Shown here piece by piece: positions 40,121 through 51,595 of a stretch of 64,000 bases of DNA; position 1 is the stretch's first letter, and each line of letters begins with the position of its first letter. The DNA lies in the NCBI RefSeq assembly GCF_001690195.1, contig NZ_LZGM01000083.1:1-64000 (forward strand), written 5' to 3'. Made by a program: the position numbers and the translations under genes. This DNA is from Gilliamella sp. wkB108. GTDB lineage: Bacteria; Pseudomonadota; Gammaproteobacteria; Enterobacterales; Orbaceae. The notes beneath the pieces were generated by a model that worked only from the letters and a program-made list of their open reading frames with translations, did no database searches and was not told the DNA's origin.

Positions 40121-41356
40121 ATGAAAATAACGATTCCATTAACTCGTTTAGTACCTGGACTGATTATCGGCCCTGCCTCATGGTTAGGCCCTTACATTGC
40201 AGCCGCAAGCCTATTTTTACCGGCATTAATTCAACAAATTGATGAAAATAACAAGATTCATTTATTAGCGCTATTTTCTGCTTGTGGCATGGTAACAGCT
40301 GCAATATCGAATATGGTGGCAGGATATTTATCAGATAGAACACGCTCAAAATTTGGTAATCGCACCCCATGGATTGTTGCTGGTGCAATAGCATTCATGT
40401 TATCGATGATATTAGCGTCAACGACCAATACTATTCCTTTTTTATTGTTTTGTTGGCTATTAGGTCAAATTGCCTTGAATTTTATCGTTGCCCCAATGGT
40501 GGCTTGGATAGATTTTGCTGCAAATGATAGAAAAGGTACAGCCTCAAGTGCGTATGGTGGATTAGGGATGGCTTTGGGTAATAATGGATTTACTATTATT
40601 GCCGCAATGTTTTTAGGTAATTTTCGGTTTGGCTTTATTGTTTTTGGTGTAATTACATTAATTGGTGTATTAATTTCAGTTATTATTGTTAGAGAACCAT
40701 CTAACCTTAACCAAACAATAAAATATAAATCGAAAAAAAATGAAAATAGATTTAAAAATTTATTAGCAATTTTTCCTAAATGGTCAATTGGTAGAGACTA
40801 TTATTTAGCGCTAATAGGTAAACTTTTTCAGGGCATCAGTAACTTTGCCATTACCGGATACTTGTTATTTATTATGACTGATTTTATGCATAGTAATACA
40901 GATGAAACACAAAATTCTATTCAACTAATTAATATCATCATGCTTATCTTCGGTATTTCAATGGGGTTTATTGCAGGGCCAATATCGGATAAATTAAAAA
41001 TATTAAAATTACCGGTTGGCTTATCTACCATATTTTTAGGTATTGGCGCAATCAGCTTATCTATCTATCCTAATCATATTGGCATTCTGATTTATGCGTT
41101 CACTGCCGGAATTGGTATGGGAATATGGAACTCGCTCGATAATTTATTAAATTTACAAGTTATTCCTGACAAAAATAGAGTAGCATTTTTTTTAGGTATC
41201 TATAATTTAGGTAATACTATTACTCAAGCACTAGCGCCAATAATTGCTGCTTGCGTTATTTCACTGTTCGGTTTTTCAGCTATTTTTATGGTTTCATTTA
41301 TATTTGCAATGATCGGTGGAATTTCAATACTCTCCATTCGCTCAGTTAAAAAATAA
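40121..41356 (+). CDS. MFS transporter, probable xyloside/xylo-oligosaccharide importer
   Basis: 411 residues, about 12 helices. The loop after helix 2 reads GYLSDRTRSKFGNRTPWIVAGA, typical of MFS members related to the SLC45/GPH-like sugar transporters. It is co-transcribed with the cytoplasmic GH43 beta-xylosidase (18-base gap), so import of xylobiose or another xyloside is the natural guess, but the sequence does not show the substrate. The AAGGTAG ribosome-binding site lies 9 bases before ATG. Confidence 0.75.
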   Translation: MKITIPLTRLVPGLIIGPASWLGPYIAAASLFLPALIQQIDENNKIHLLALFSACGMVTAAISNMVAGYLSDRTRSKFGNRTPWIVAGAIAFMLSMILASTTNTIPFLLFCWLLGQIALNFIVAPMVAWIDFAANDRKGTASSAYGGLGMALGNNGFTIIAAMFLGNFRFGFIVFGVITLIGVLISVIIVREPSNLNQTIKYKSKKNENRFKNLLAIFPKWSIGRDYYLALIGKLFQGISNFAITGYLLFIMTDFMHSNTDETQNSIQLINIIMLIFGISMGFIAGPISDKLKILKLPVGLSTIFLGIGAISLSIYPNHIGILIYAFTAGIGMGIWNSLDNLLNLQVIPDKNRVAFFLGIYNLGNTITQALAPIIAACVISLFGFSAIFMVSFIFAMIGGISILSIRSVKK

Positions 41357-41448
41357 ATATAAAGCAAAAGAAGAAAGATAGGCGATAAAAAGCAACTTTC
41401 TTCTTTTTCATACCAATAAATGATAAATCTGATTTATCATGATCAAAC

Positions 41449-42621
41449 TTAACTCGTAACATATTTATTTCTAAACTCTTTCGGCGTCATTCCATAAATT
41501 TTTTTAAATAAAAAATAAAAATACTGCACCGAAGGATAACCACATTGCTCAGATATCGCTTGAATTGATAATGATGACTCAATTAACAGATATTTAGCCT
41601 GATTAAATTTTTCTTCATGGATAACAGAGTGAATAGTTTTACCCAAAGATTCTTTAAAACGCATTTCTAAATTAGAACGAGATATCTGCATTTCTGAAAT
41701 CACTTGCTCTACCTTAATTCCTTTACAAGCATAATCTCGAATATAATGAATTGCCTGAATAACATATGGATCTTGCACTGAACGGTAATCTGTTGAACGG
41801 CGGGCAATAATTTTTTTAGGTGCGATCAGTAAAGGAGATTTAGAAACTTTACCTTTAGAAAATTGTTTTTGTAATAAACTAGCGGCATTAAAACCCATTT
41901 CCTCTGTACCTTGTTTAACCGTAGATAAAGATACGGTAGATAAATCATTAATCACTTCCTCATTATCAATACCGATTAAACATAACTCTTCTGGAATTTT
42001 TATCCCCACCCTATCACATGCTTGTAAAATATGATGAGCCCTTGCGTCATTTACAGCAATAATTCCCGTATTAACCGGCAATGAACGCAACCATGTTGAC
42101 AGTTTATCTAAACTTGCTTGCCAATTATCAAGTGAAGTTGTCATTCCTTGATAAATAAAACCTTCATAACCTTTTTGCGTCAAAATTTGCTTAAATATTT
42201 TTTCTCGAACACCAGCCCAACGGCTATATCGATTTGGCGGAATACTATAAAATGCAAACTTATTAATCCCTTTTGCACACAAATGATTAAACGCTGTTTC
42301 AACAATAGCATAATTATCAGCAGCAACATAAGGAACTTTAGGATAACTTAAATCATCTGGATAAGACGTTCCGACACCAATAATAGGAATATCGACTCGC
42401 ATGAGTAAATCCTCAATATCCGGATCATCAAAATTGGCAATGATGCCATCGCAATCGAGATTAAAACGGATATTAGTGTCATAACGCATGGTTTCTGAAA
42501 TATAAATATTCCAATGAATATTATTTGCTTTCAAAAAAGCACCGATACCTTTAAGGATCTGGCGATCATAGATATTATTTGCATTAAATAACAATACAAC
42601 TTTATAAGATTCATTTTTCAT
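41449..42621 (-). CDS. xylR: xylose operon activator XylR
   Basis: The N-terminal two-thirds is a LacI-type periplasmic-binding fold that senses xylose (VVLLFNANNIYDRQILKGIG from residue 9); the C-terminal ~100 residues are an AraC-type double HTH (SRSNLEMRFKESLGKTIHSV, then ISEQCGYPSVQYFYFLFKKI). ATG 42621 gives 390 residues and matches the E. coli start; a GTG at 42636 is also open. Convergent with the GH43-transporter operon. It probably activates both xyl operons here. Confidence 0.94.
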   Translation of the reverse strand: MKNESYKVVLLFNANNIYDRQILKGIGAFLKANNIHWNIYISETMRYDTNIRFNLDCDGIIANFDDPDIEDLLMRVDIPIIGVGTSYPDDLSYPKVPYVAADNYAIVETAFNHLCAKGINKFAFYSIPPNRYSRWAGVREKIFKQILTQKGYEGFIYQGMTTSLDNWQASLDKLSTWLRSLPVNTGIIAVNDARAHHILQACDRVGIKIPEELCLIGIDNEEVINDLSTVSLSTVKQGTEEMGFNAASLLQKQFSKGKVSKSPLLIAPKKIIARRSTDYRSVQDPYVIQAIHYIRDYACKGIKVEQVISEMQISRSNLEMRFKESLGKTIHSVIHEEKFNQAKYLLIESSLSIQAISEQCGYPSVQYFYFLFKKIYGMTPKEFRNKYVTS

Positions 42622-42726
42622 ACTGATTATTTTCACGCAACAGATAAATTCAATCTTCTAAGTATAATATTAACTGATTTTTAAATGTAAAAAATATAAA
42701 CCTGAGAAACATCTTTTTTTGATTTT

Positions 42727-42742
42727 TGTTATCTAGATCACT
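42727..42742 (-). promoter_or_regulatory. candidate CRP site upstream of xylR
   Basis: TGTTA-TCTAGA-TCACT: eight of ten half-site bases and the palindromic core TCTAGA that is found in the ideal CRP site. 106 bases before the xylR start. Confidence 0.6.
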
Positions 42743-42960
42743 TGTCATGAAATATCTATTTTTTAATTAAAAGAAAAAATGATTTTTTATCATCATTTTT
42801 TCCTCAAAACCGCTTAAATTAAATGTACAAATAACGATAAATTTCGATCCTTTCCCCTTAGCAGAAAATATCATCAAAATGCAGAAAAATATCACGATTA
42901 TTTGTTTTGAAAAAACCTATTTTGATTGAATCGAACAACGTAAAGAACTTGTGGAAATAC

Positions 42961-42989
42961 TTGACATTATCGCCTTTGGGGTCTAGAAT
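42961..42989 (+). promoter_or_regulatory. str operon promoter
   Basis: Perfect -35 TTGACA, 17-bp spacer, -10 TAGAAT. It should drive rpsL-rpsG-fusA-tufA. A GGGTC / GACCC inverted repeat overlaps the -10. Confidence 0.85.
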
Positions 42990-43073
42990 CTTGCGACCCA
43001 AAACTTATATAAATAGGCTTGGGTTACAGTTAGTAATTACGTATCTAAATAGCAATTTTAAATTTATTTTTAA

Positions 43074-44038
<965 letters not shown>

Positions 44039-44146
44039 TTCTGACACCCACATTGGTGTCTTGAATTAAGACTGATCGCCCTTATATGCTTTCAGTCGCC
44101 TTAAATGATATTTTATTAAGCAAACGATTCTAAATAGAGGATTAAT

Positions 44147-46249
44147 ATGGCTCGTACAACTCCTATAGCACGCTACCGTAATATCGGTATCAGTGCGCAT
44201 ATTGATGCAGGTAAAACAACTACAACTGAACGTATTTTGTTTTATACTGGTGTAAGTCACAAAATTGGTGAGGTTCATGATGGCGCAGCTACCATGGACT
44301 GGATGGAACAAGAACAAGAACGTGGTATCACTATCACGTCTGCGGCAACGACTGCATTCTGGTCTGGTATGGGACAACAATTTGAACCACACCGAATCAA
44401 TATTATTGACACCCCGGGACACGTTGACTTTACTATCGAAGTTGAACGTTCTATGCGTGTTCTTGATGGTGCAGTAATGGTTTACTGTGCGGTTGGTGGT
44501 GTACAACCTCAATCAGAAACAGTATGGCGTCAAGCAAACAAATATAAAGTTCCGCGTATCGCATTTGTAAACAAAATGGACCGTATGGGTGCAAACTTCT
44601 TACGTGTTGTTGAACAGATCAAAACACGTTTAGCTGCAACCCCTGTGCCATTAGTATTACCAATCGGCGCAGAAGAAGGTTTCACTGGTGTTATTGATTT
44701 AATTAAACGTAAAGCAATTAACTGGAGTGATGCAGATCAGGGTGTAACATTCACATATGAAGATGTTCCTGCTGATATGGCTGATCAAGTTGAAGAATGG
44801 CGTGCTAACTTAGTTGAAGCAGCAGCAGAAGCTAGTGAAGAGTTAATGGAAAAATACCTTGGTGGTGAAGAGTTAACTGAAGAAGAAATCAAAACAGCAT
44901 TACGTGAACGCGTACTTGCTAACGAAATCATCTTAGTTACTTGTGGTAGTGCCTTTAAAAACAAAGGTGTTCAATTTATGCTTGATGCAGTAATTGAATA
45001 TTTACCAGCACCTACTGATGTACCAGCAATTAAAGGTGAATTACCAAATGGTGAAGCAGCAGAACGTCATTCAAGTGATGATGAACCATTCTCATCATTA
45101 GCGTTTAAAATTGCCACTGACCCATTTGTTGGAAACTTAACTTTCTTCCGTGTTTACTCTGGTGTGGTTAACTCTGGTGATACTGTTCTTAACTCAGTTA
45201 AAGATAAAAAAGAACGTTTTGGTCGTATCGTGCAGATGCATGCTAACAAACGTGAAGAAATTAAAGAAGTTCGTGCGGGTGACATCGCTGCTGCTATCGG
45301 TCTTAAAGACGTAACTACAGGTGATACACTATGTGCTGAAAGCGCACCAATCATTCTTGAAAGAATGGAATTCCCTGAACCAGTAATTTCTGTTGCAGTT
45401 GAACCAAAAACTAAAGCTGACCAAGAAAAAATGGGACTTGCTTTAGGCCGACTAGCACAAGAAGACCCTTCATTCCGTGTTCACACTGATGAAGAATCAG
45501 GTCAAACAATTATTTCTGGTATGGGTGAACTTCACTTAGAAATCATCGTTGATCGTATGAAACGTGAATTTAAAGTGGAAGCAAATGTAGGTAAACCACA
45601 AGTTGCTTACCGTGAAACAATTCGCAATGAAGTTGAACAAGAAGGTAAATTTGTTCGTCAGTCTGGTGGTCGTGGTCAATATGGTCATGTATGGTTAAGA
45701 ATCAAACCATTAGAAGCTGGTGGTGAAGGTTACAAATTCAACAACGAAATCGTTGGTGGTGTAGTACCTAAAGAATACATCCCTGCGGTTGATAAAGGTT
45801 GTCAGGAACAAATGAAAAACGGTGTTCTTGCTGGTTATCCAATCGTTGATGTTGAAGTCACTATCTATGATGGTTCTTACCATGATGTTGACTCATCAGA
45901 AATGGCATTTAAAATTGCCGGTTCAATGGCATTTAAAGATGGCTTCATGAAAGCTAAACCTGTGCTTTTAGAACCGATTATGAAAGTAGAAGTTGAAACT
46001 CCAGAAGATTATATGGGTGACGTAATCGGTGACTTAAACCGTCGTCGTGGTATGATTGAAGGAATGGAAGACACTGCAACTGGTAAAACAGTAAAAGCAC
46101 AAGTTCCACTTTCAGAAATGTTTGGTTATGCAACAGACCTTCGTTCACAAACTCAAGGTCGTGCTTCTTACTCTATGGAGTTCTTGAAGTACAATGAAGC
46201 ACCAACAAATATTGCAACAGCAATTATTGAAGCTCGCAAAGCGAAATAA
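44147..46249 (+). CDS. fusA: elongation factor G
   Basis: Translocase GTPase of the ribosome. G1 [10 protein letters not shown]2 [11 protein letters not shown]3 DTPGHVDF and G4 NKMDR are in the first ~145 residues; domains II-V follow, with the domain IV tip region ([10 protein letters not shown] near 507). 700 residues. Third gene of the str operon. Confidence 0.98.
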   Translation: MARTTPIARYRNIGISAHIDAGKTTTTERILFYTGVSHKIGEVHDGAATMDWMEQEQERGITITSAATTAFWSGMGQQFEPHRINIIDTPGHVDFTIEVERSMRVLDGAVMVYCAVGGVQPQSETVWRQANKYKVPRIAFVNKMDRMGANFLRVVEQIKTRLAATPVPLVLPIGAEEGFTGVIDLIKRKAINWSDADQGVTFTYEDVPADMADQVEEWRANLVEAAAEASEELMEKYLGGEELTEEEIKTALRERVLANEIILVTCGSAFKNKGVQFMLDAVIEYLPAPTDVPAIKGELPNGEAAERHSSDDEPFSSLAFKIATDPFVGNLTFFRVYSGVVNSGDTVLNSVKDKKERFGRIVQMHANKREEIKEVRAGDIAAAIGLKDVTTGDTLCAESAPIILERMEFPEPVISVAVEPKTKADQEKMGLALGRLAQEDPSFRVHTDEESGQTIISGMGELHLEIIVDRMKREFKVEANVGKPQVAYRETIRNEVEQEGKFVRQSGGRGQYGHVWLRIKPLEAGGEGYKFNNEIVGGVVPKEYIPAVDKGCQEQMKNGVLAGYPIVDVEVTIYDGSYHDVDSSEMAFKIAGSMAFKDGFMKAKPVLLEPIMKVEVETPEDYMGDVIGDLNRRRGMIEGMEDTATGKTVKAQVPLSEMFGYATDLRSQTQGRASYSMEFLKYNEAPTNIATAIIEARKAK

Positions 46250-46307
46250 TTATTTATATAAATAAAGTAACACTTCCCTAATAACAAATAGGGAAGTGGT
46301 TTAATAA

Positions 46308-47504
<1,197 letters not shown>

Positions 47505-47520
47505 TTTAAGCTAACTATTT

Positions 47521-47541
47521 AGAGCATCCTTGATGCTCTTT
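47521..47541 (+). terminator. first hairpin after tufA
   Basis: 8-bp stem AGAGCATC / GATGCTCT with a 3-base loop, followed by TTATC. Confidence 0.65.
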
Positions 47542-47550
47542 ATCAGCAGA

Positions 47551-47577
47551 AAAGGCGCACATAGTGCGCCTTTTTAT
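47551..47577 (+). terminator. rho-independent terminator of the str operon
   Basis: 10-bp stem AAAGGCGCAC / GTGCGCCTTT with an ATA loop, followed by TTATTTTATC. Strong intrinsic terminator, second of a pair. Confidence 0.9.
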
Positions 47578-47945
47578 TTTATCTACAAATAACTAATTAC
47601 CTAATTATTTAAATCTAAATCAAATCTACTGAAAATACTCACAACTTCCTATCTAATTGTTGAATAAATAATATCTTCCAGTTAATTTATTTCATTATGG
47701 CAAGAGTATAACTGGCATTATTTACCAGCGAAGAGAAAAATAATAAATTCATTTTTATGTTTCGATAAATAGCAACTTAACGCACTACTCATCCCTAAAA
47801 CCTAATGGTCAGACTATTAATTAGAAAACAAGATAAAATAGAGATAGATTATTGGGATCTATCATTCAAGAAAAGCTCATTGCCAATGCTTTTAGCACAT
47901 AAATAAGTAAGAGAGTTGCCACCAACCCTCTTACTGTTCATACGA
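47578..47945 (+). other. intergenic region without recognisable features
   Basis: About 370 AT-rich bases between the str operon terminator and the end of the convergent mutarotase-like gene. I see no gene, repeat or clear signal. Confidence 0.6.
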
Positions 47946-48362
47946 TTAAGCTACTACTCCAACAGTCAAGATGATATTGGCAAAGCACCGACTTTCACCT
48001 GTTGCAATTACCAATAACGTATCATTTGATTTAGCCATAGCATAAAAATCATTACGTGCTACATATCGAATATCAACTGATTGTGGAAGTAATGCCTTAT
48101 ATTCACTATCAATGGTGTTATCAAAATCTTGGGGATATTCCATTAGTGTCACTTTTTCGACATTAATATAATTTAGAATTTTATCTAAAACTATCGTACT
48201 TTTGACTAAATCAGTACAAAAATTAAGATAGATAATTGTTGCATTTGGCGATGAATTTGTCACAAATGAATAATTGCTATCAGTAATCAATATATTTGTT
48301 TTATGTCCACATTTAGCTAACGTAGCCAGTAATTCCGGATGTAAAATTTCAGACTTAATCAT
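47946..48362 (-). CDS. RbsD/FucU-family sugar mutarotase-like protein
   Basis: 138 residues with the family layout: LHPELLATLAKCGHKTNILITDSN near the N-terminus with His20 and Asp28, and the C-terminal TGE...N block ending VGVVA. RbsD/FucU proteins interconvert sugar anomers (ribose, fucose) in the cytoplasm. In the C-terminal motif the usual Tyr before x-N is Phe (ESRCFANIIL), which may alter catalysis. It is not next to any sugar operon, so the substrate is open. An additional region of ~35 residues in the middle is poorly conserved. Confidence 0.8.
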   Translation of the reverse strand: MIKSEILHPELLATLAKCGHKTNILITDSNYSFVTNSSPNATIIYLNFCTDLVKSTIVLDKILNYINVEKVTLMEYPQDFDNTIDSEYKALLPQSVDIRYVARNDFYAMAKSNDTLLVIATGESRCFANIILTVGVVA

Positions 48363-48500
48363 ATTATTTCCTTATGCAACGATAGAACTAAGCACCCCGC
48401 CTAGTTAACTAATTACATTCTATAAATTCCATCATTAATGTCAATTGTTGCACCTGAGACAAACCCGTCATATTTCTGTAACAATCGATCGTTATACATT

Positions 48501-48525
48501 AAACAACAGCAACAAGCTGTTGTTT
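48501..48525 (+). repeat. inverted repeat, possible bidirectional terminator
   Basis: 10-bp perfect stem AAACAACAGC / GCTGTTGTTT with an AACAA loop, with T residues after it on the plus strand and A residues before it. It lies between divergent promoters, so an operator is as likely as a terminator. Confidence 0.45.
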
Positions 48526-48585
48526 TAATTCCCTCATTATTTCACTAATTTACTGTGATAATAAATTTTCTCTTTTTTTATCTTA

Positions 48586-48607
48586 TTTGATAAATGTCAT
48601 AGGTTTT
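48586..48607 (+). promoter_or_regulatory. 22-bp shared site with FNR-type half-site, copy 1
   Basis: TTTGATAAATGTCATAGG plus four T residues; identical over 22 bases to 51483-51504, at the start of the Crp/Fnr-family gene. It holds TTGAT-N4-GTCAT, close to the FNR-type palindrome TTGAT-N4-ATCAA. Flanking bases of the two copies differ, which favours a conserved binding site over a recent duplication. Confidence 0.5.
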
Positions 48608-48619
48608 TCTTCTTAATGT

Positions 48620-48638
48620 ATAAATAATAATCATTATC
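48620..48638 (+). promoter_or_regulatory. Fur box upstream of the receptor gene
   Basis: 15 of 19 matches to the Fur consensus GATAATGATAATCATTATC, with a perfect right half (AATAATCATTATC), 28 bases before ATG. Points to iron-dependent repression. Confidence 0.75.
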
Positions 48639-48666
48639 ATTAACATCAAATGAGATATAAGAGATT

Positions 48667-50730
48667 ATGTGTAAGATAAAAAAAACAGCTCAACTGACTA
48701 TTTTAAGTACCCTTTGTTCAACAATTTTATTTTCCCATTTGGCATTTGCTGAAACAAAAACTGACGAAATTATTGTCACGCCAGATAACGATTTGCATAA
48801 AAAAGATTCATTATCGCCGACTTATCAACAAGAACAAGCAAAACTCAAACAAACAGCTGGCGCAACCAATCTTATCATTCCGGAACAAGAAAATAGATTA
48901 TCAACTCTACAAGATGCATTAGATTACCAACCGGGGATCATTATCCAAAACTTTTTTGGCGGTACAGATCAAGCTCGCCTTAATATTCGGGGTTCTGGAG
49001 TACAGAGTTTTCCCCTTTCTCGTGGCGTTTTATTACTGCAAGACGGTTTACCCATTACCGATGCTGACGGTGATTTCCACATTAGCACTTTAGACATGCG
49101 CGACACCCGTTTAATCTCGGTTTATCGCGGTGCAAATAATACTCATCCACAAAGTAATAGCTTGGGTGGTGAATTAAATTTCATCTCATATACAGGAAAA
49201 GATGAATTAGGCACTGCACGCTATGAATATGGCTCATTTGGCAGAGAAGCAGCCCAAGTTGCGTTTGGCAATAACAGTAAAGAGTATGGAATTGACGGTC
49301 GGTTAAGTTTATCTTATGACCACTTTGATGGTTATCGCGATCATTCAACCTCTCAGCGAAAAACAGTTCGTTCTAATTTTGGTTATAGCAGCGAAAACTT
49401 TGAAAACCGTACATGGCTAAGTTGGACAGACTTACGCTTTGATATACCCGGTCCACTATCACAAAATAAATTAAAGAGTGATCCAACCAGTATTTTTAAA
49501 ATCGTTGAATTAAGAAACCCACATCGTAATGTCCAACAAGGACGAATTGCCAACCGTTCTAGTTGGAGTTTTGGCGATCAAACTATTGAACTTGGCATAT
49601 GGCATCAACGAACCCACGACAACTTTGTCACACCAACAACCTATATTTTAAGCAGTGCAAACACCACCGGTACACAGCTTGCATATAATACAACATTAGG
49701 CGATTTTACTTATCGTGGTACGGTTGCTTGGGATAAAACCGATCTTGATCGCAAATTATTAATGAATCGTCGCCATACCATGATGAATAAACGTAATCTT
49801 GGTAAATTTGATGCAACCGCCGAAAATATATATGGTGCGATTGGCGCATCATGGCAAATTGATGATGCTTGGCAACTCAATTTAGATACCAAAGTAACCC
49901 GTGCAAAACGCGATGTCGATATGCGTCATGCAAAAGGTTCTTTGGATCAATCATGGACTTTTTGGTCGCCAAAGATCGGCGTGATATGGAACGCAACGCA
50001 AGACAACCGCTTTTATGCTAACGTAAGCACCAGTAATGAACCAGCATCATTTCGTGAGATTATCACCAGTAATGGATTTAAAGCGCAAATGAATAAGTTA
50101 GATCGCCAAAAAGGCGTCACAGCTGAAATTGGCGGTAATGGTAAAATTATACAAGGTTTAAATTGGGACGTTGCTTTGTATCGAAGTATCATTAAAGATG
50201 AATATATTACCACTTATGATTCAAGCGGAACGGCAGTTGGTGTATTCAATTATGCCAGTAAGACACGTCATCAAGGTATTGAAGCCGGATTAAAGGGATT
50301 AGTTCCCTTCGCTGTTGGCGATATTGACTACCATTTAACGTGGACTTATAGCGACTTCCGCTTTATGGGAGGAGAATATAATCATAATTACATTGCCGGT
50401 ATTCCAAGAAATATTATTACCACAGATATTTTATATAAAGTGAACAACTGGTCATTTGGACCCAATCTGCACTGGTCACCAACCGATGCACCGGTCGATC
50501 ATGCTAACAACATGAAAGTACAACGTCGTGAAAAGTATGCGATTTTGGGTTTTAAAGTAAATTATCAAAGTGTTCATGGTTGGTCAGCTTACTTAACAGC
50601 TGATAATCTCGCAGATAAACATTATGCCACTGCATCAGTAGCAAATCGTGCCGTAACATCAAAAGATGACATGACCTTATTCCCAGGAATGGGCTTTAAT
50701 GTTAATGGTGGAATTGTCTATCATTTTTAA
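48667..50730 (+). CDS. TonB-dependent outer-membrane receptor
   Basis: 687 residues. Signal peptide with cleavage after AFA (28/29); TonB box EIIVT at 34-38; plug domain with DALDYQPGIIIQNFFGG and LNIRGSG near 97-105; then a 22-strand barrel ending in a C-terminal Phe (GGIVYHF). It imports a ligand with TonB energy. The Fur box in front and the FecBCD-type ABC importer nearby suggest a metal chelate, but the ligand cannot be read from sequence. Its neighbour is the divergently oriented Crp/Fnr-type regulator gene, which ends 53 bases after the receptor stop (convergent). Confidence 0.9.
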   Translation: MCKIKKTAQLTILSTLCSTILFSHLAFAETKTDEIIVTPDNDLHKKDSLSPTYQQEQAKLKQTAGATNLIIPEQENRLSTLQDALDYQPGIIIQNFFGGTDQARLNIRGSGVQSFPLSRGVLLLQDGLPITDADGDFHISTLDMRDTRLISVYRGANNTHPQSNSLGGELNFISYTGKDELGTARYEYGSFGREAAQVAFGNNSKEYGIDGRLSLSYDHFDGYRDHSTSQRKTVRSNFGYSSENFENRTWLSWTDLRFDIPGPLSQNKLKSDPTSIFKIVELRNPHRNVQQGRIANRSSWSFGDQTIELGIWHQRTHDNFVTPTTYILSSANTTGTQLAYNTTLGDFTYRGTVAWDKTDLDRKLLMNRRHTMMNKRNLGKFDATAENIYGAIGASWQIDDAWQLNLDTKVTRAKRDVDMRHAKGSLDQSWTFWSPKIGVIWNATQDNRFYANVSTSNEPASFREIITSNGFKAQMNKLDRQKGVTAEIGGNGKIIQGLNWDVALYRSIIKDEYITTYDSSGTAVGVFNYASKTRHQGIEAGLKGLVPFAVGDIDYHLTWTYSDFRFMGGEYNHNYIAGIPRNIITTDILYKVNNWSFGPNLHWSPTDAPVDHANNMKVQRREKYAILGFKVNYQSVHGWSAYLTADNLADKHYATASVANRAVTSKDDMTLFPGMGFNVNGGIVYHF

Positions 50731-50783
50731 ACTTAAACATCAATTATCTGACAGCTAAACAATAGTTGTCAGATTTAGTTCAT

Positions 50784-51497
50784 TCAAAATGAACGTTGGG
50801 AAGGAAGCGTCAACTCATTCAAATAAGTGACATTCAAAACATGAATTTTATTGCTTTCAATCTCAATAATCTGCTGCTTGCGCCAACTAGAGATCAAACG
50901 ACTCAATGTTTCATAACGCATACCTAACTTGGTTGCTAGTTGCCCTCGCGAAATAGGTAAACTAAATTGATAAGATTGTTTAGAACATAATGATAAAAAA
51001 TAAGCTGCTAATCGCTGTTCAGCTGAACTAGAGGTTAACCAATCAATATTATTAATATGTTCGTACAATTTAGCACTAAAACGGGTTAAAAGCCGTTGCA
51101 TAATAATGGGATTATTTTCACAAACTTGCAAAATGCTATTTTTTTCAAGTAAAAGCACTGAACACTCGGTTTTAGCTCGGATAGTCATTGGCAAACGATT
51201 ATGAGGCATAAATACAGCAGCAATTGCCACTAATTGATAACTTGAAAAAATGCCAAAAATCTTTTCCTCACCCAAATAGGTATTTCTAAAAACCTCTACT
51301 TTACCCGAAATAACCAAAGAACAACCAGATAAAGGCATACCTTCATAGCTGATTATCTCTCCATTACCACACTCAATATAATTAGCATTTTCAACAATTG
51401 GCATTAAAGCATCCTTAGTTAATCCTTCAAACAACTTAACATGATTTAACCAAGTTAAAATTTGCTGTTGAGTTGGTGTATTTTTGATAAATGTCAT
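50784..51497 (-). CDS. Crp/Fnr-family transcriptional regulator
   Basis: 237 residues: an N-terminal cyclic-nucleotide-binding-like beta-roll (about 20-130), a long dimer helix, and a C-terminal winged HTH (ISRGQLATKLGMRYETLSRL). The recognition helix has E-T-L-S-R, the same E-xx-S-R pattern as FNR, which predicts TTGAT half-sites. The N-terminal Cys cluster that binds the 4Fe-4S centre in FNR is absent, so it should not sense oxygen that way; Dnr-like haem/NO sensing or another ligand is possible. A TTGAT-N4-GTCAT site overlaps its own start codon. It lies between the receptor gene and the divergent importer operon. Confidence 0.88.
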   Translation of the reverse strand: MTFIKNTPTQQQILTWLNHVKLFEGLTKDALMPIVENANYIECGNGEIISYEGMPLSGCSLVISGKVEVFRNTYLGEEKIFGIFSSYQLVAIAAVFMPHNRLPMTIRAKTECSVLLLEKNSILQVCENNPIIMQRLLTRFSAKLYEHINNIDWLTSSSAEQRLAAYFLSLCSKQSYQFSLPISRGQLATKLGMRYETLSRLISSWRKQQIIEIESNKIHVLNVTYLNELTLPSQRSF

Positions 51498-51504
51498 AGG
51501 TTTT
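51483..51504 (-). promoter_or_regulatory. 22-bp shared site with FNR-type half-site, copy 2
   Basis: Identical to 48586-48607. TTGAT (51484-51488), AAAT, GTCAT (51493-51497); the last three bases are the complement of the regulator's ATG. Binding of the regulator here would block its own translation start region or transcription, i.e. autorepression. Confidence 0.5.
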
Positions 51505-51540
51505 GCCTAAAGATACTCTTAAAATATTTCCAATATAATT

Positions 51541-51559
51541 GATAATAATTCTCATTTCA
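51541..51559 (+). promoter_or_regulatory. Fur-box-like sequence before the importer operon
   Basis: GATAATAATTCTCATTTCA, 13 of 19 matches to the Fur consensus with both inner hexamers good (GATAAT, TCATT). 37 bases before the binding-protein ATG. Confidence 0.6.
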
Positions 51560-51595
51560 ATGAGCAAAATGGTTTTATTATTTAGGAATAACCTT

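Larger units (their letters stand above)
48363..48666 (+). other. control region upstream of the TonB-dependent receptor gene
   Basis: Non-coding between divergent genes. It contains a perfect 10-bp inverted repeat (48501-48525), one copy of the 22-bp sequence shared with the Crp/Fnr-type gene start (48586-48607) and a Fur-box-like sequence (48620-48638). Nothing coding is seen. Confidence 0.65.

Noticed and set aside
44066-44512. 148-codon minus-strand frame over the start of fusA
   Set aside because: It is antisense to a highly conserved gene and its translation has no protein-like pattern.
51539-51595. Upstream extension of the importer binding-protein gene
   Set aside because: It covers the Fur-box-like sequence and would destroy the signal peptide; ATG 51596 has its own ribosome-binding site.
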